Source of the DNA: Zunongwangia pacifica
Lineage (GTDB): Bacteria; Bacteroidota; Bacteroidia; Flavobacteriales; Flavobacteriaceae
Assembly (NCBI RefSeq): GCF_023499215.1
Contig: NZ_JAKHSK010000016.1
Location: 40,406-104,405 of the forward strand
Direction of reading: 5' to 3'
DNA: 64,000 nt
In this document: positions 23,925 through 32,821 of the stretch, in pieces
Layout: every line of letters begins with the position of its first letter
How positions within the stretch are numbered: position 1 is the stretch's first letter
Position numbers and translations under genes: made by a program
The notes under the pieces: model-generated
What the model saw: the letters and a program-made list of their open reading frames with translations, nothing else
Told to the model about the DNA's origin: nothing
Database searches by the model: none

Positions 23925-26900
23925 TTAATTTGAATTCTTAAGGTAATATTCCAGTTGGTAACGGCTGTCGAGATAATCGTTAAAAGCACTCCAGGCATTT
24001 ACCTCGATTCTAATGGCATCTCTTATATTTTGGAGAAATGTCACATAATCGATAGCGCCTTCCTTAAAGGCCAGCACTGATCCATCTTGTTGCTCTTTGG
24101 CCAGCGGAAGTGCTTCATCCCTATAATAATTCCATGAGTTTCTCCATTTGATATAGTCTTCACGCATATTTTTATAGGCGGTTTCCAGTTCGATTTTATC
24201 CTGATAAAAGTTTTGCTCTGCAATCTGTCTATTTACTTGTGCTTCCTGTGTACGGCCTAATTCCGGCCCAAAAAACAGCGGAATTTGAATTCCTATTTGA
24301 TATTGGAAGAAACCCGATTGCCCGGCTATTTCCTGCCTACCGTACTGACCCTGAAATTTGGGCAAAAATTCAGATTTTCGTTCTCTGGTAACCGCTTTGG
24401 CAACATCTATCCTTTGTTCCGAAACCTGTAGCAACGGATGATTTTCAAGCGACTCTACCAGAAAGTTTAAAGGTTCGTCTAAAGTTTCAACAGGCAAATC
24501 TGGTACATCATAGATTGTGTCACTAACGAACCATAGGTTTAAACGCTGTATTGATTTCAGGTAATCTCGGTACGATTGTTCCAGCTGTATTTTAACCTCG
24601 TTCGCCTGGTTGGAGGTAGCAAGATATTCCAATTTGGAGGTGGCCTCTGTTTCATACCTGATTCTTGCAGCCCTTTCAATATCTTCAAAAATTGAATCCA
24701 TTTTTCTATATACCTGATACGCCTTTTTAGTTGTATAAACCGAGGCCCAGGCCCTGCTTACTTCACGTTCAATTTCAATAGTAGATAACTCTAAGGCACT
24801 TTCAGCAAGGGCAACCCTTTCTTTCTGCAATTTTAACCGGGGGGCAATTCCAAAAATATCAATGCCTTGCTGTTGGACGCCAATTTGAGTATAGACCCCA
24901 TCAGAACCATTTCCTACCTCTTCTTTTCCTGTAAAGATTTGGGTATTCCCAAAATCATAAGCGGTTTTACGCAATACTTCCTCACTTTCAATTTCAAGTT
25001 GGGCAGCTTTTAATTGTGGAAAGTTTTGGATTGCCATTTCTTTAGCCTCTTCCAAACTAATAGTTTGTAAAGAATCCTGTATTGGATTTTCCGATGACAT
25101 TTCATCAGATTGTGCATTTACGGAAAAGGTTCCGCCTAACATCAATCCAATTATCAAAATTGTGGCTAAAGATCGTGAATTGGAAGAACCAAGCTTGTTC
25201 TGTTCCTTTTTCTCTCGTCTCTTCTCTACAAATGTATAAAGGACAGGAAGAACCACCAGCGTAAGCAAGGTAGCCGTAAGCATACCACCTATAACAACTG
25301 TAGCAAGTGGTTGTTGAACTTCTGCACCGGCAGATGTGGAAAATGCCATTGGTAAAAAACCGAAAATATCTGTTGTTGCTGTTAACATAATAGGTCGTAT
25401 TCGTTCTTTGGTTCCTGTAAAAATTCTATCTCTTAGACTGGTTACTCCTTCTTCTTTTAAAGAATTGAATCTATTTATTAGTACCAGTCCGTTTAAAACT
25501 GCAACACCAAACAGAACAATGAAGCCTACACCTGCGGAAATGCTAAATGGCATACCTCTTAACCAAAGGGCAAAAACACCTCCGATAGCAGCCAATGGTA
25601 TCGCCATATAGATCATGATAGATTGGGAAAAAGATTTTAAGGCAAAATATAGAAGCACGAAAATCAGGAATAAGGCTATCGGTACCACAATCACTAATCG
25701 GTCTTTGGCACTCTGAAGGTTTTCGAACTCCCCTCCATAAGTAATATAATAACCTGGTGGCAATTCTAATTCCTCATCTAATTTTTGCTGAATGTCGTTC
25801 ACCACAGACTCTACATCCCTTCCCCGGGCGTTTACACCCACATAGGTTCTTCTGTAGGTATCATCTCTTGAAATTTGCATGGGGCCCGGAACATACTCAA
25901 TATCTGCTATTTCTTTTATAGGCACCTGAGTTCCGTCTGGAAGATCGATATACATACCACGCAAATCATCAATATTCTTTCTATGATCTTCATCAAATCT
26001 TACTACCAGATCAAATCGTTTTTCTCCTTCAAAAATGACTCCGGCTGTTCCTCCTGCAAAAGCTGTACTTATGTAATCATTGGCTTTTTGGATATCCAGT
26101 CCATATTGCGCAATTTTATCACGGTTAAATTTAACGGTCATTTGTGGGAGGCCTGATGTTCGCTCCGCGTTTACATCACCAGCTCCAGGTACAGTTTGGA
26201 TAATATTGGCCATTTCCTGCACTTTTTCCGATAACACCTCCAGGTCCTCTCCATATAGTTTAACCGCAATATCTTCTCTAACCCCTTCTAATAATTCGTT
26301 GAACCTTAATTCTACAGGTTGCGTAAACACAAGGTTTACCCCAGTAAGTTCTTTATTGAGTTTTTCCTTGATCTGCGCTATAAGTCCTTCTTTAGTTTCA
26401 GCAGTTGTCCATTTATCCTTATCTTTTTCAAGAATCAGGTACATATCTGCTATATCCATCGGCATGGGATCTGTTGGGATGTCGGCCACTCCAATTCTTG
26501 CTGTTGCCGTTTTAATTTCAGGAAAATTTTCTAAAAGGATATTCTCTATTTTTTTTGAAACATCAATAGACTCTGTTAATGAACTTCCTGGTCTTATTAA
26601 AGCCTGCATCGCGATATCCCCTTCATCTAATTGAGGCACAAATTCTCCTCCCATTCTCGAAAAAAGAAAACCGGCTAACACAAGCAGTACCACTGCAGAT
26701 CCTATAACAATTAATTTCAGTTTTAAGGCTCCTTTTAATAAGGGCATATATACTCTTTGTATTCCGCCAATTATCTTATCACTGATTTTTTCCAGCCAAC
26801 GTTCAAATTTTCCAAACCAGTTCTTTTTATTCTGAATTGGTTTCATGAATAAGGCCGACATCATAGGTACGTAGGTAAGACACAAGAAGATAGCACCTAT

Positions 26901-28358
26901 CATGGCAAAACCGAAAGTGTAAGCCATCGGCTTAAACATTTTGCCTTCTACCCCGGTAAGAAAAAGAATGGGTGTAAATACGATAAGAATGATAATTTGT
27001 CCAAAAAATGCAGAGCCCATCATCGTGGTTCCGGCATCATAGGCTACTTTATCCATTACGCCTTGATTGAATTTTAGCTTTCCAGACCTAATCCGTTTTT
27101 GGATCTCATACACCGTTCCTTCTATAATAATCACGGCACCATCTATAATAATCCCAAAGTCTATAGCTCCCAAGCTCATTAAGTTTGCCCATACATTAAA
27201 TTGCTTCATTAATATAAAGGCAAAAAGCAAGGACAACGGTATGGTCGTGGCCGTTATGATGCCACCTCTTAAACTACCCAACAATAAAACAAGGGCAAAT
27301 ATCACGATTAGGGCGCCTTCCAGTAAATTGGTTTTAACGGTATCGGTCGTTCTGGCAATTAGCTCACTACGATCAATGATAGGGGCGATAGTGAGACCTT
27401 CTGGCAGGGATTTTTCAATTTCTGCCATACGATTCTTAACATTTTGAATAACCGCATTAGGGTTTGAACCTTTTAGCATCATTATTATTCCTCCCACGGC
27501 TTCCTTACCGTCTTGCGTAAAAGCACCATAACGTACCTGATTCCCAAAATGGACGCGTGTTGCAACATCTCCAATAGTTACGGGAATGTTGCCCTCGTTA
27601 ATAATCGAAATATCTTTAATGTCTTCCAAAGAGCGAATAAGACCTTCACCTCTTATGAAATTTGACATTTTATTTTTTTCTATGTAAGCACCGCCTGTAT
27701 TCACATTGTTCCGAGCGAGAGCCTCATACACTTGTGAAATACTAATACCTAAACTATTCAACTTATCTGGGTTGACAGTGACCTCGTACTGTTTAATACT
27801 GCCTCCATAAGAGTTGACCTCTACCACGCCTTCCAGTAATGTGAGTTGTCGTTTGATAACCCAATCTTGCACGGTGCGCAGTTCCATAGGCGAATACTTG
27901 TTTTCAAAACCCTCCTCTGGCTTTATAGTGTATTCATAGATTTGACCTAAACCAGTAGAGATGGGACCCATAGATGGACTTCCAAATTTTTCAGGGATAG
28001 ATTCGCCCAGTTCGTTTAGTTTTTCCTGTACCAGCTGTCGAGGAAGATAGGTTCCCATATCGTCTTCAAAAACGATAGTAACTACGGAAAGGCCAAAGCG
28101 TGAGATAGATCTTATTTCTGTAACGCCTGGTAAATTACCCATAGATAGTTCTACGGGATAGGTTACAAATTGTTCAATATCTTCTGTGGCAAGATTTGGC
28201 GACTGGGTGATCACCTGAACCTGATTGTTAGTAATATCTGGCACCGATCCCAGGTTGACGGTCATCATGGACCAAATACCCGTCCCTATCAGCGCTAAGG
28301 TAAGTAGTCCAATAATAAATTTATTATTAATGGAAAATGCGATAATCTTATTAATCAT
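23925..28358 (-). CDS. CzcA/CusA-type heavy-metal RND pump fused to a TolC-like outer-membrane channel
   Basis: 1477 residues. Residues 1-~1050 are a heavy-metal RND transporter with 12 membrane helices, two large periplasmic loops and the TM4 block DFGIIIDGAVIIIEG that carries proton-relay acidic residues. After KRREKKEQNK a second hydrophobic signal-like segment (SLATILIIGLMLGG, ~1063-1083) ends in VNAQ, followed by a TolC/CzcC domain (about 1095-1477) with repeated coiled-coil helices. Such fusions are known in Bacteroidota, and cleavage after the internal signal probably releases the channel. It exports Co/Zn/Cd or Cu/Ag by proton motive force; the exact metal is not clear. Confidence 0.92.
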   Translation of the reverse strand: MINKIIAFSINNKFIIGLLTLALIGTGIWSMMTVNLGSVPDITNNQVQVITQSPNLATEDIEQFVTYPVELSMGNLPGVTEIRSISRFGLSVVTIVFEDDMGTYLPRQLVQEKLNELGESIPEKFGSPSMGPISTGLGQIYEYTIKPEEGFENKYSPMELRTVQDWVIKRQLTLLEGVVEVNSYGGSIKQYEVTVNPDKLNSLGISISQVYEALARNNVNTGGAYIEKNKMSNFIRGEGLIRSLEDIKDISIINEGNIPVTIGDVATRVHFGNQVRYGAFTQDGKEAVGGIIMMLKGSNPNAVIQNVKNRMAEIEKSLPEGLTIAPIIDRSELIARTTDTVKTNLLEGALIVIFALVLLLGSLRGGIITATTIPLSLLFAFILMKQFNVWANLMSLGAIDFGIIIDGAVIIIEGTVYEIQKRIRSGKLKFNQGVMDKVAYDAGTTMMGSAFFGQIIILIVFTPILFLTGVEGKMFKPMAYTFGFAMIGAIFLCLTYVPMMSALFMKPIQNKKNWFGKFERWLEKISDKIIGGIQRVYMPLLKGALKLKLIVIGSAVVLLVLAGFLFSRMGGEFVPQLDEGDIAMQALIRPGSSLTESIDVSKKIENILLENFPEIKTATARIGVADIPTDPMPMDIADMYLILEKDKDKWTTAETKEGLIAQIKEKLNKELTGVNLVFTQPVELRFNELLEGVREDIAVKLYGEDLEVLSEKVQEMANIIQTVPGAGDVNAERTSGLPQMTVKFNRDKIAQYGLDIQKANDYISTAFAGGTAGVIFEGEKRFDLVVRFDEDHRKNIDDLRGMYIDLPDGTQVPIKEIADIEYVPGPMQISRDDTYRRTYVGVNARGRDVESVVNDIQQKLDEELELPPGYYITYGGEFENLQSAKDRLVIVVPIALFLIFVLLYFALKSFSQSIMIYMAIPLAAIGGVFALWLRGMPFSISAGVGFIVLFGVAVLNGLVLINRFNSLKEEGVTSLRDRIFTGTKERIRPIMLTATTDIFGFLPMAFSTSAGAEVQQPLATVVIGGMLTATLLTLVVLPVLYTFVEKRREKKEQNKLGSSNSRSLATILIIGLMLGGTFSVNAQSDEMSSENPIQDSLQTISLEEAKEMAIQNFPQLKAAQLEIESEEVLRKTAYDFGNTQIFTGKEEVGNGSDGVYTQIGVQQQGIDIFGIAPRLKLQKERVALAESALELSTIEIEREVSRAWASVYTTKKAYQVYRKMDSIFEDIERAARIRYETEATSKLEYLATSNQANEVKIQLEQSYRDYLKSIQRLNLWFVSDTIYDVPDLPVETLDEPLNFLVESLENHPLLQVSEQRIDVAKAVTRERKSEFLPKFQGQYGRQEIAGQSGFFQYQIGIQIPLFFGPELGRTQEAQVNRQIAEQNFYQDKIELETAYKNMREDYIKWRNSWNYYRDEALPLAKEQQDGSVLAFKEGAIDYVTFLQNIRDAIRIEVNAWSAFNDYLDSRYQLEYYLKNSN

Positions 28359-28496
28359 ATAAATAAAAATTTAATTCAGTTAAAATTCTTGATAATAATT
28401 TTGTGCCTAACAAAATCTATCAATAGGACCAAGGATCTAGTATGAGAACCAGGATTTGGTCAAAAAAGGATATAATTATCCTTTAAAAAAACTGAA

Positions 28497-28823
28497 TTAA
28501 ACTTTTGGGGGATCTAAAAAGGAAAGAATAGGTTCTTCCACTGAGCTGTCAAAATGGACAAAGGCTTTTGATGGAATTTCAATAATCAAAGCCTTGAAAT
28601 TTGAAGAACCGAAATCTACTGTATGCACATGGCAGCAATGACAACTACAAAAAGGAGGGCATAAATCTGCTACTTTATCATGTGAATGGTCGATATCTAA
28701 ATTCTGCGTAGCAACCACTGTTACTTCTGAATCAGAAATCACTTGTGAAGTATCACTATCATTACAGGCTAATAAGTTAAGCCCGAATATATATAGAGAT
28801 AATATGACAGCGATCATTTTCAC
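28497..28823 (-). CDS. DUF6660-like small metal-binding lipoprotein
   Basis: I place the start at GTG 28823 (MKMIAVILSL), which gives a lipoprotein signal with lipobox GLNLLAC; the longer frame to 28976 adds unrelated hydrophobic codons. The mature ~90-residue protein has a striking cluster HSHDKVADLCPPFCSCHCC followed by HVH, ideal for binding soft metals. It is encoded just upstream of the RND pump and on the same strand, as DUF6660 proteins usually are. Likely a periplasmic metal buffer or sensor for the efflux complex (inference). Confidence 0.7.
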   Translation of the reverse strand: MKMIAVILSLYIFGLNLLACNDSDTSQVISDSEVTVVATQNLDIDHSHDKVADLCPPFCSCHCCHVHTVDFGSSNFKALIIEIPSKAFVHFDSSVEEPILSFLDPPKV

Positions 28824-28995
28824 ACTACAAAGATAAAAGAAAATCAATGCACAGATTGTGCAAAAATATAATGAGTACGTTGTTAAAGGATATTCATTTA
28901 TTTCAAATCTTGAAATAATTGCGAAAATCTGTACAACAATGAACAGGCAAAATAGAATAATGATGGCCCCGATCACCCAATTGTTGGTAGTTCTT

Positions 28996-29170
28996 TTAAT
29001 TTATCAAACACTTTACATCTTCAGGAATAAACCTTACGATGAAATAAATTCCAATCGGTAGTAAGATTAGGCCGTCAAGATATCCAATTATCGGGATGAA
29101 ATCAGGATTAACATCAATTGGACTTAACGCATAACCGATAATTATAAAAATCAAAAGTTCGGCTTATCAG
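28996..29170 (-). pseudogene. DUF1232 (YkvA-like) membrane protein, C-terminal remnant
   Basis: Reading the minus strand from ~29165, LLIFIIIGYALSPIDVNPDF followed by IPIIGYLDGLILLPIGIYF is the hallmark DUF1232 core (SPIDLIPDFIPxLGYLDD), and the frame ends at 28996 with a normal family C-terminus. Upstream in this frame there are stop codons and no start, so only about 55 codons survive. Adjacent codons in another frame hint at a frameshifted N-terminal part to ~29230. The gene is dead. Confidence 0.65.
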
Positions 29171-29467
29171 GGAGTTCGCTTTTCTTTCGAAATCAAATGG
29201 AGCATCACTATTCGCTGCTTTAGGTTATTCCCCCAGGTTTTTAAATTTTTAATAATACATAGGCCTGTTCAAAATACTTAAGAATTGTTGCACAAAGGGG
29301 ATGCCAAATAGAAATTGATTCTATTTATTGTCTTTTAGTTTAAGATAATCATATATCTTTGCATTTACGAATAAAATCGGTGCAAAGGTTACCTATCCGG
29401 TTACCTGATTTTATTGAAACAATGTAAGTGTCTGGTTATTAAAATATTGTCTAGTGGTAATTTAGTT
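29166..29467. other. Gene-free stretch with promoter-like box and hairpin
   Basis: No coding potential seen. It contains a phylum-type -7 box TATATCTTTG at 29352-29361 (+ strand) and a palindrome at 29370-29415 (see separate entry), then AT-rich sequence up to the tRNA-like repeat at 29468. Confidence 0.5.
29370..29415 (+). promoter_or_regulatory. Hairpin directly downstream of a promoter-like box
   Basis: Arms AATAAAATC (29370-29378) and GATTTTATT (29407-29415) pair perfectly; inside, GGTTACC occurs twice around CTATCC. It begins 9 bases after the TATATCTTTG box, so a transcript would start with this structure. No gene follows before the att-like repeat. It may be a small RNA or a leftover leader. 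Confidence 0.4.
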
Positions 29468-29488
29468 CTGCCACCCCGACTTTTTAAA
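29468..29488 (+). repeat. att-like direct repeat, copy 1 (3' end of a tRNA-Pro gene)
   Basis: CTGCCACCCCGACTTTTTAAA recurs at 33772 with one mismatch. CCACCCCGA with a preceding CCTG matches the T-stem and acceptor 3' strand of a proline tRNA starting CGGGGTG, the standard integration target form. The rest of a tRNA is not present upstream, so this is only the recombination core. The integrase fragment starts 241 bases downstream, on the side expected for an element end. Confidence 0.6.
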
Positions 29489-29508
29489 CTACCAAATTTT
29501 GGTTAATT

Positions 29509-29549
29509 AAGGGTAATTATATGGTTTTCATATAGTTACCCTTTTTTAA
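29509..29549 (+). terminator. Rho-independent terminator
   Basis: Stem AAGGGTAATTATATG (29509-29523) and CATATAGTTACCCTT (29529-29543), loop of 5 bases, followed by a T run. It lies just after the att-like repeat and 180 bases before the integrase start. Confidence 0.75.
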
Positions 29550-29728
29550 TGCGTTAAATTCCACCAAACTTCACCAGCTATAATGTGAGTTATTCGTGAG
29601 TTTTGGTGTTTTTCGTGAGTTAATCGTGAGCTTATTTTTTGTAACTTGATTAGCCCCATGACCCTTAGTACATATTGATCGTTTTGGCTTTCAACCCTTA
29701 ATTATTGTTTCATTTAAAAAACAAAACG
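29550..29728 (+). promoter_or_regulatory. Leader of truncated integrase with reiterated GTGAGTT motif
   Basis: GTGAGTT or GTGAGCT occurs four times within about 50 bases (29586-29635): TGTGAGTTATTCGTGAGTTT, then TCGTGAGTTAATCGTGAGCT. Short direct repeats between an att core and an integrase gene are typical of arm-type integrase or excisionase binding sites. No direct proof. Confidence 0.4.
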
Positions 29729-29827
29729 ATGCGTACCACTCAAACATTTATGATTTCTTTTTTCATCCGTAAGAAAAAAAACAAGCCGGAAGAAGCCCTC
29801 CTTTATTGGATAGGGCGGACAAACTGA
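29729..29827 (+). pseudogene. Tyrosine integrase, first 32 codons, cut by IS21
   Basis: The ATG at 29729 gives MRTTQTFMISFFIRKKKNKP then EEALLYWIGRT, matching the conserved start of Bacteroidota ICE tyrosine recombinases (usual form: SFFIRK..K....ALIYARITVDG). After ~30 residues the IS21 end (29825) supplies the stop. The SAM-like and catalytic domains (R..H-R-Y) are gone and no remainder is seen to the right of the IS21 element, so the integrase is dead and DNA beyond it has been lost. Confidence 0.7.
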
Positions 29828-29902
29828 GCCACCCGCGGCGGGTCAAACTGAGCATAGTAAACTAAGTGCTCAAAATCGATTCATTTGTGGTTAAATTTAG
29901 TG

Positions 29903-30628
29903 TTATTTTTTTAATTTTTTACGCATCGACTCTCCCTTAATATCGATACGGTGAGCTGTGTGAACAAGCCGATCCAAAATGGCATCAGCAATAGTTTGTT
30001 CTCCTATCATTTTATGCCAGGCTTCCACAGGTAATTGAGAAGCAATAATAGTACTGCGTTTACCATGGCGATCTTCAATAATTTCCATTAAAGCATGTCG
30101 ATTAATATTATCCAGAGCTTTAAGTCCAAAGTCATCCAAGATTAATAGATCTTGTTTTTCCAGTTTACTAATCATCTTTAAATATGAGCCATCAGCTTTA
30201 GCTGTTTTTAATAAGGTAAAAAGCTTATTAGCGTTGTAATAAACCACCTTGTACCCAAGAGAACAGGCTTGATGGCCTATAGCTGAGGCCATATAACTTT
30301 TTCCAGCCCCAGTACTACCTGTTATGAGGATATTTTGGTTATTCTTAATAAAATCGCAGCTGGCAAAACGCTGGATCTGGTTCTTATCAAGTACTCTTGA
30401 AGGATCGTAATCTATAGCTTCTATAACCGCATTATACCTAAAATGTGCTGACTTTGTCAAGCGGTCTATTTTACGATTTTGACGATCATCCCATTCGGAT
30501 TGGGTAAGATATGCTATGAGTTCATCACTGGTGTAATTGATGCTCTCAGGTGCTAAACTACTTTCAAAAGCTCTGTGCATGCCAAAGAGCCTTAGTTGCT
30601 TCATTTGTTCTAATGTTTTTGTATTCAT
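29903..30628 (-). CDS. istB: IS21 helper ATPase IstB
   Basis: 241 residues, a DnaC/DnaA-like AAA+ ATPase that assists IstA in target selection. Walker A GSTGAGKSYMA near residue 104, Walker B LLILDDFG near 165, sensor and C-terminal motifs (IADAILDRLVHTAHRI) are present. Starts 7 bases after istA. Length is normal and all motifs are intact. Confidence 0.95.
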   Translation of the reverse strand: MNTKTLEQMKQLRLFGMHRAFESSLAPESINYTSDELIAYLTQSEWDDRQNRKIDRLTKSAHFRYNAVIEAIDYDPSRVLDKNQIQRFASCDFIKNNQNILITGSTGAGKSYMASAIGHQACSLGYKVVYYNANKLFTLLKTAKADGSYLKMISKLEKQDLLILDDFGLKALDNINRHALMEIIEDRHGKRSTIIASQLPVEAWHKMIGEQTIADAILDRLVHTAHRIDIKGESMRKKLKK

Positions 30629-30635
30629 AATCTAT

Positions 30636-32183
30636 TTATTTGTAATAATGACTGCCTCTGATGTTCTTATGATTAGGGATATCTATAGACGCTTCTGTGT
30701 CTTCTTCATCGAGTTCATCCCATCCGTTTTTCAGGATTCTATCTATCATATTATAATTGTATGAGTTATAGTCTAACGCCCGTTTACAGGCGTTGTCCAG
30801 TCGTTGTTTTCCTACTTTTTTAGCCAGATGAAGGATGCCTAAACAGGATTTGTAAGATTGCTCCGGATGTTGTTTTTTATCTAAAATTTCAATAATCATG
30901 GTATGGCAATACACACCTATTTGACTAGCCCAGTCGATAAACTTTTCACTGCTCCATTCACTAACAAACCTATGGTGCGAAGGCATGTGTTCCTTTATGG
31001 TGGTATAACTATATTTCTGGCGCTCTCTGGCATGGAAGGTTAAGAGTTCATTCTGGTGGTAAATCTCTATAACACTTTCCGAGTATATAACCTTAACACG
31101 CTTACCTATGTGCTGGTAGGGCACGCTGTAATAATGCTTATCTTTACTGAAGTAGATATGACTATTTTTATGAACGGTAGCTCTGGACTGCCTCTTAATT
31201 TCATAACGTTTTTCAGGCAATGGTTTCAGGGCCTGTTTCTCTATTTCTTTGAATAGAGAATATCTAGAGTACTCGCGTCCCCTAAAAGACATGGCATTAT
31301 GCTTTTTAAGCTGTTCTAATATAGCTTTATTAAGTTCTGCTATACTATGGAAGGTTTGATTGCGAAGTGGAGCAAATACACGTGTGTATATGATGCGAAC
31401 CGCATTTTCTACAATGGCCTTATCCCGAGGTCTGTATGCTCTTGTGGGGAGCACTGCGGTTTCGTAATACTCTGCAAAATCAGCAAAATCGGCATTAACT
31501 CTGGGCTCGTAGCGACTACTTTTACTAACGGCTGCCCGAAGATTGTCGGGAACCAAGGCCTGGGGCACTCCTTCATAGAACCAAAGCGCATTTTCTACAC
31601 AAGCCATAAAGTCTTCTTTCTTCTGGCTCTCACAGGCTTCTACGTAAGCATACTGGCTACTACCCAAAACACAGACAAAAACTTCTAAGTCCTGGATCTC
31701 ACCGGTATGCTTGTCTACAATGGAGAGTTTCTTTCCTGTAAAATCTATAAATAATTTATCACCGGCTTTATGGGTAAAATGCATCACTGGAGACACTTCC
31801 TTGGTCCACTCGCGATACCAGTATCTAAACTGGGATAACTTATATCCATCAGGGTGTTTTGTGTAGTATTCCTGCCATAAAAGTTCTTTAGTGACACCAG
31901 TTTTACGAAGTTCCTTATCAAAATAAGGGAAGTACTTTTCTAATATGACAAGTTGTTCTGGCTTAGGTTTTTGGTCGGATTTAAAAAGCCTGTCCAACTC
32001 TTCTAAGGTCATAGCTGAGACTTCATAGCCTGTAAGCTGATAACGCTTGAAGAAATCGATGTACTTAACAATGGTATTGCGCGAGATACCTAACTGAAGG
32101 CTTATTTTTCGTTTGCTAACACCTTCTGAGTAAAGCTTAAATATCTGTTTTACTTTTCGCATATCTATTTGTTTATTGGCCAT
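30636..32183 (-). CDS. istA: IS21 transposase IstA
   Basis: About 515 residues from the ATG at 32183 (MANKQIDMRKVKQI); the frame extends 12 codons further, but this start matches the family. An N-terminal HTH (GVSKRKISLQLGISRNTIVKYI) is followed by a DDE integrase core (LFIDFTGKKL; PDNLRAAV; ARPRDKAIVENAVRIIY-like block with RPRDKAIVE) and a C-terminal Mu B-like region. It appears complete. Confidence 0.95.
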   Translation of the reverse strand: MANKQIDMRKVKQIFKLYSEGVSKRKISLQLGISRNTIVKYIDFFKRYQLTGYEVSAMTLEELDRLFKSDQKPKPEQLVILEKYFPYFDKELRKTGVTKELLWQEYYTKHPDGYKLSQFRYWYREWTKEVSPVMHFTHKAGDKLFIDFTGKKLSIVDKHTGEIQDLEVFVCVLGSSQYAYVEACESQKKEDFMACVENALWFYEGVPQALVPDNLRAAVSKSSRYEPRVNADFADFAEYYETAVLPTRAYRPRDKAIVENAVRIIYTRVFAPLRNQTFHSIAELNKAILEQLKKHNAMSFRGREYSRYSLFKEIEKQALKPLPEKRYEIKRQSRATVHKNSHIYFSKDKHYYSVPYQHIGKRVKVIYSESVIEIYHQNELLTFHARERQKYSYTTIKEHMPSHHRFVSEWSSEKFIDWASQIGVYCHTMIIEILDKKQHPEQSYKSCLGILHLAKKVGKQRLDNACKRALDYNSYNYNMIDRILKNGWDELDEEDTEASIDIPNHKNIRGSHYYK

Positions 32184-32316
32184 GATCTTTTTCATTAAAA
32201 GATCCGTAATGCCGTACAAATAGAATCGATTTTTTAGTGGCTCACTTTCGTCCGCTGCAGGTGGCTCAGTTTCATCCGCCGCGCTATGCTCACTTTAATC
32301 CGCTGTGGGTGGCTCA

Positions 32317-32662
32317 ATATAGCCGTTTTTTGCAGTCCAAGACAGAAGAAGCTTTAAAAAACAGAATTCGAAGAGAAGAAATTAGAAGCTATGATCGAAA
32401 AGTTTTATTCAGCCGGATTATTTGGTTTCTCATAATCCCCCTTGCTGTGACATCCTTGGCTCTTTTAGCAGTTTATATACTTCAACAAGAAACCTCACAA
32501 TCAGCTTTTGAAAATTACATCATAACAATTGCTGTAAGTGTACTTTTATGGATTCTAACGTCATTTGGAGTTACGAAACCAAGATTAGCAAAATTGAACG
32601 AAACTAGAAAGGCTCAAATTGAAATCCAAGTTGAGGAGAGATTTAGTAAGGAAATAGTATAA
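32317..32662 (+). pseudogene. Membrane-protein gene lacking its 5' end (cut by IS21)
   Basis: The open frame begins inside the IS21 end (an ATG at 32237 reads only inverted-repeat sequence); native sequence starts about RFLQSKTEEALKNRIRREE. Two membrane helices follow (IIWFLIIPLAVTSLALLAVY; NYIITIAVSVLLWILTSFG) and a charged amphipathic tail. The start and unknown upstream part are lost. Family not recognised. Confidence 0.55.
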
Positions 32663-32790
32663 AAACGACTCGCCAACATCAGTTAATCGCAAATAACGGA
32701 TTCAGCCGAAAAAGTGTAATTTTAGAAACAAGGAAAGAAAATGGTTAATCCGACAAGTCCGAGACCCTACTCCCGCAACTTACGATAACA

Positions 32791-32804
32791 TTTGTGTGTA
32801 AGCT
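32791..32804 (+). repeat. Inverted repeat, left arm, around the 32822-33295 gene
   Basis: TTTGTGTGTAAGCT; the reverse complement AGCTTACACACAAA matches 33294-33307 with one mismatch. The arms lie 17 bases before the start and at the stop of the gene they enclose. Confidence 0.55.
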
Positions 32805-32821
32805 GAAAAAAAGCATCGTAA

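Larger units (their letters stand above)
29825..32316 (-). mobile_element. IS21-family element (istA-istB) with iterated ends
   Basis: Both ends carry TGAGCCACC: left from 29825, right (other strand) from 32316. As in IS21 the ends contain multiple copies of a ~23-bp unit (TGAGC..., then CRGCGG, then AAA). Two units can be read at the left end (29825-29858) and four at the right (32236-32316). istA and istB fill the interior on the minus strand. The outside bases (GGACAAAC, and ATATAGCC) do not form a target duplication, and genes on both sides are truncated, so DNA next to the element was deleted or exchanged. Confidence 0.88.

Noticed and set aside
29468..29488. A complete tRNA-Pro gene
   Set aside because: Only the last ~15-20 bases match; no D-arm or anticodon arm is found upstream in either copy.
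32237..32316. An ATG at 32237 giving a 141-residue protein
   Set aside because: The first 27 codons read the IS21 end iterons; the true 5' end of the gene is lost.
32230..32316. Repeated ~23-bp units suggesting a CRISPR array
   Set aside because: Units are contiguous with no spacers and lie at the end of an IS21 element.
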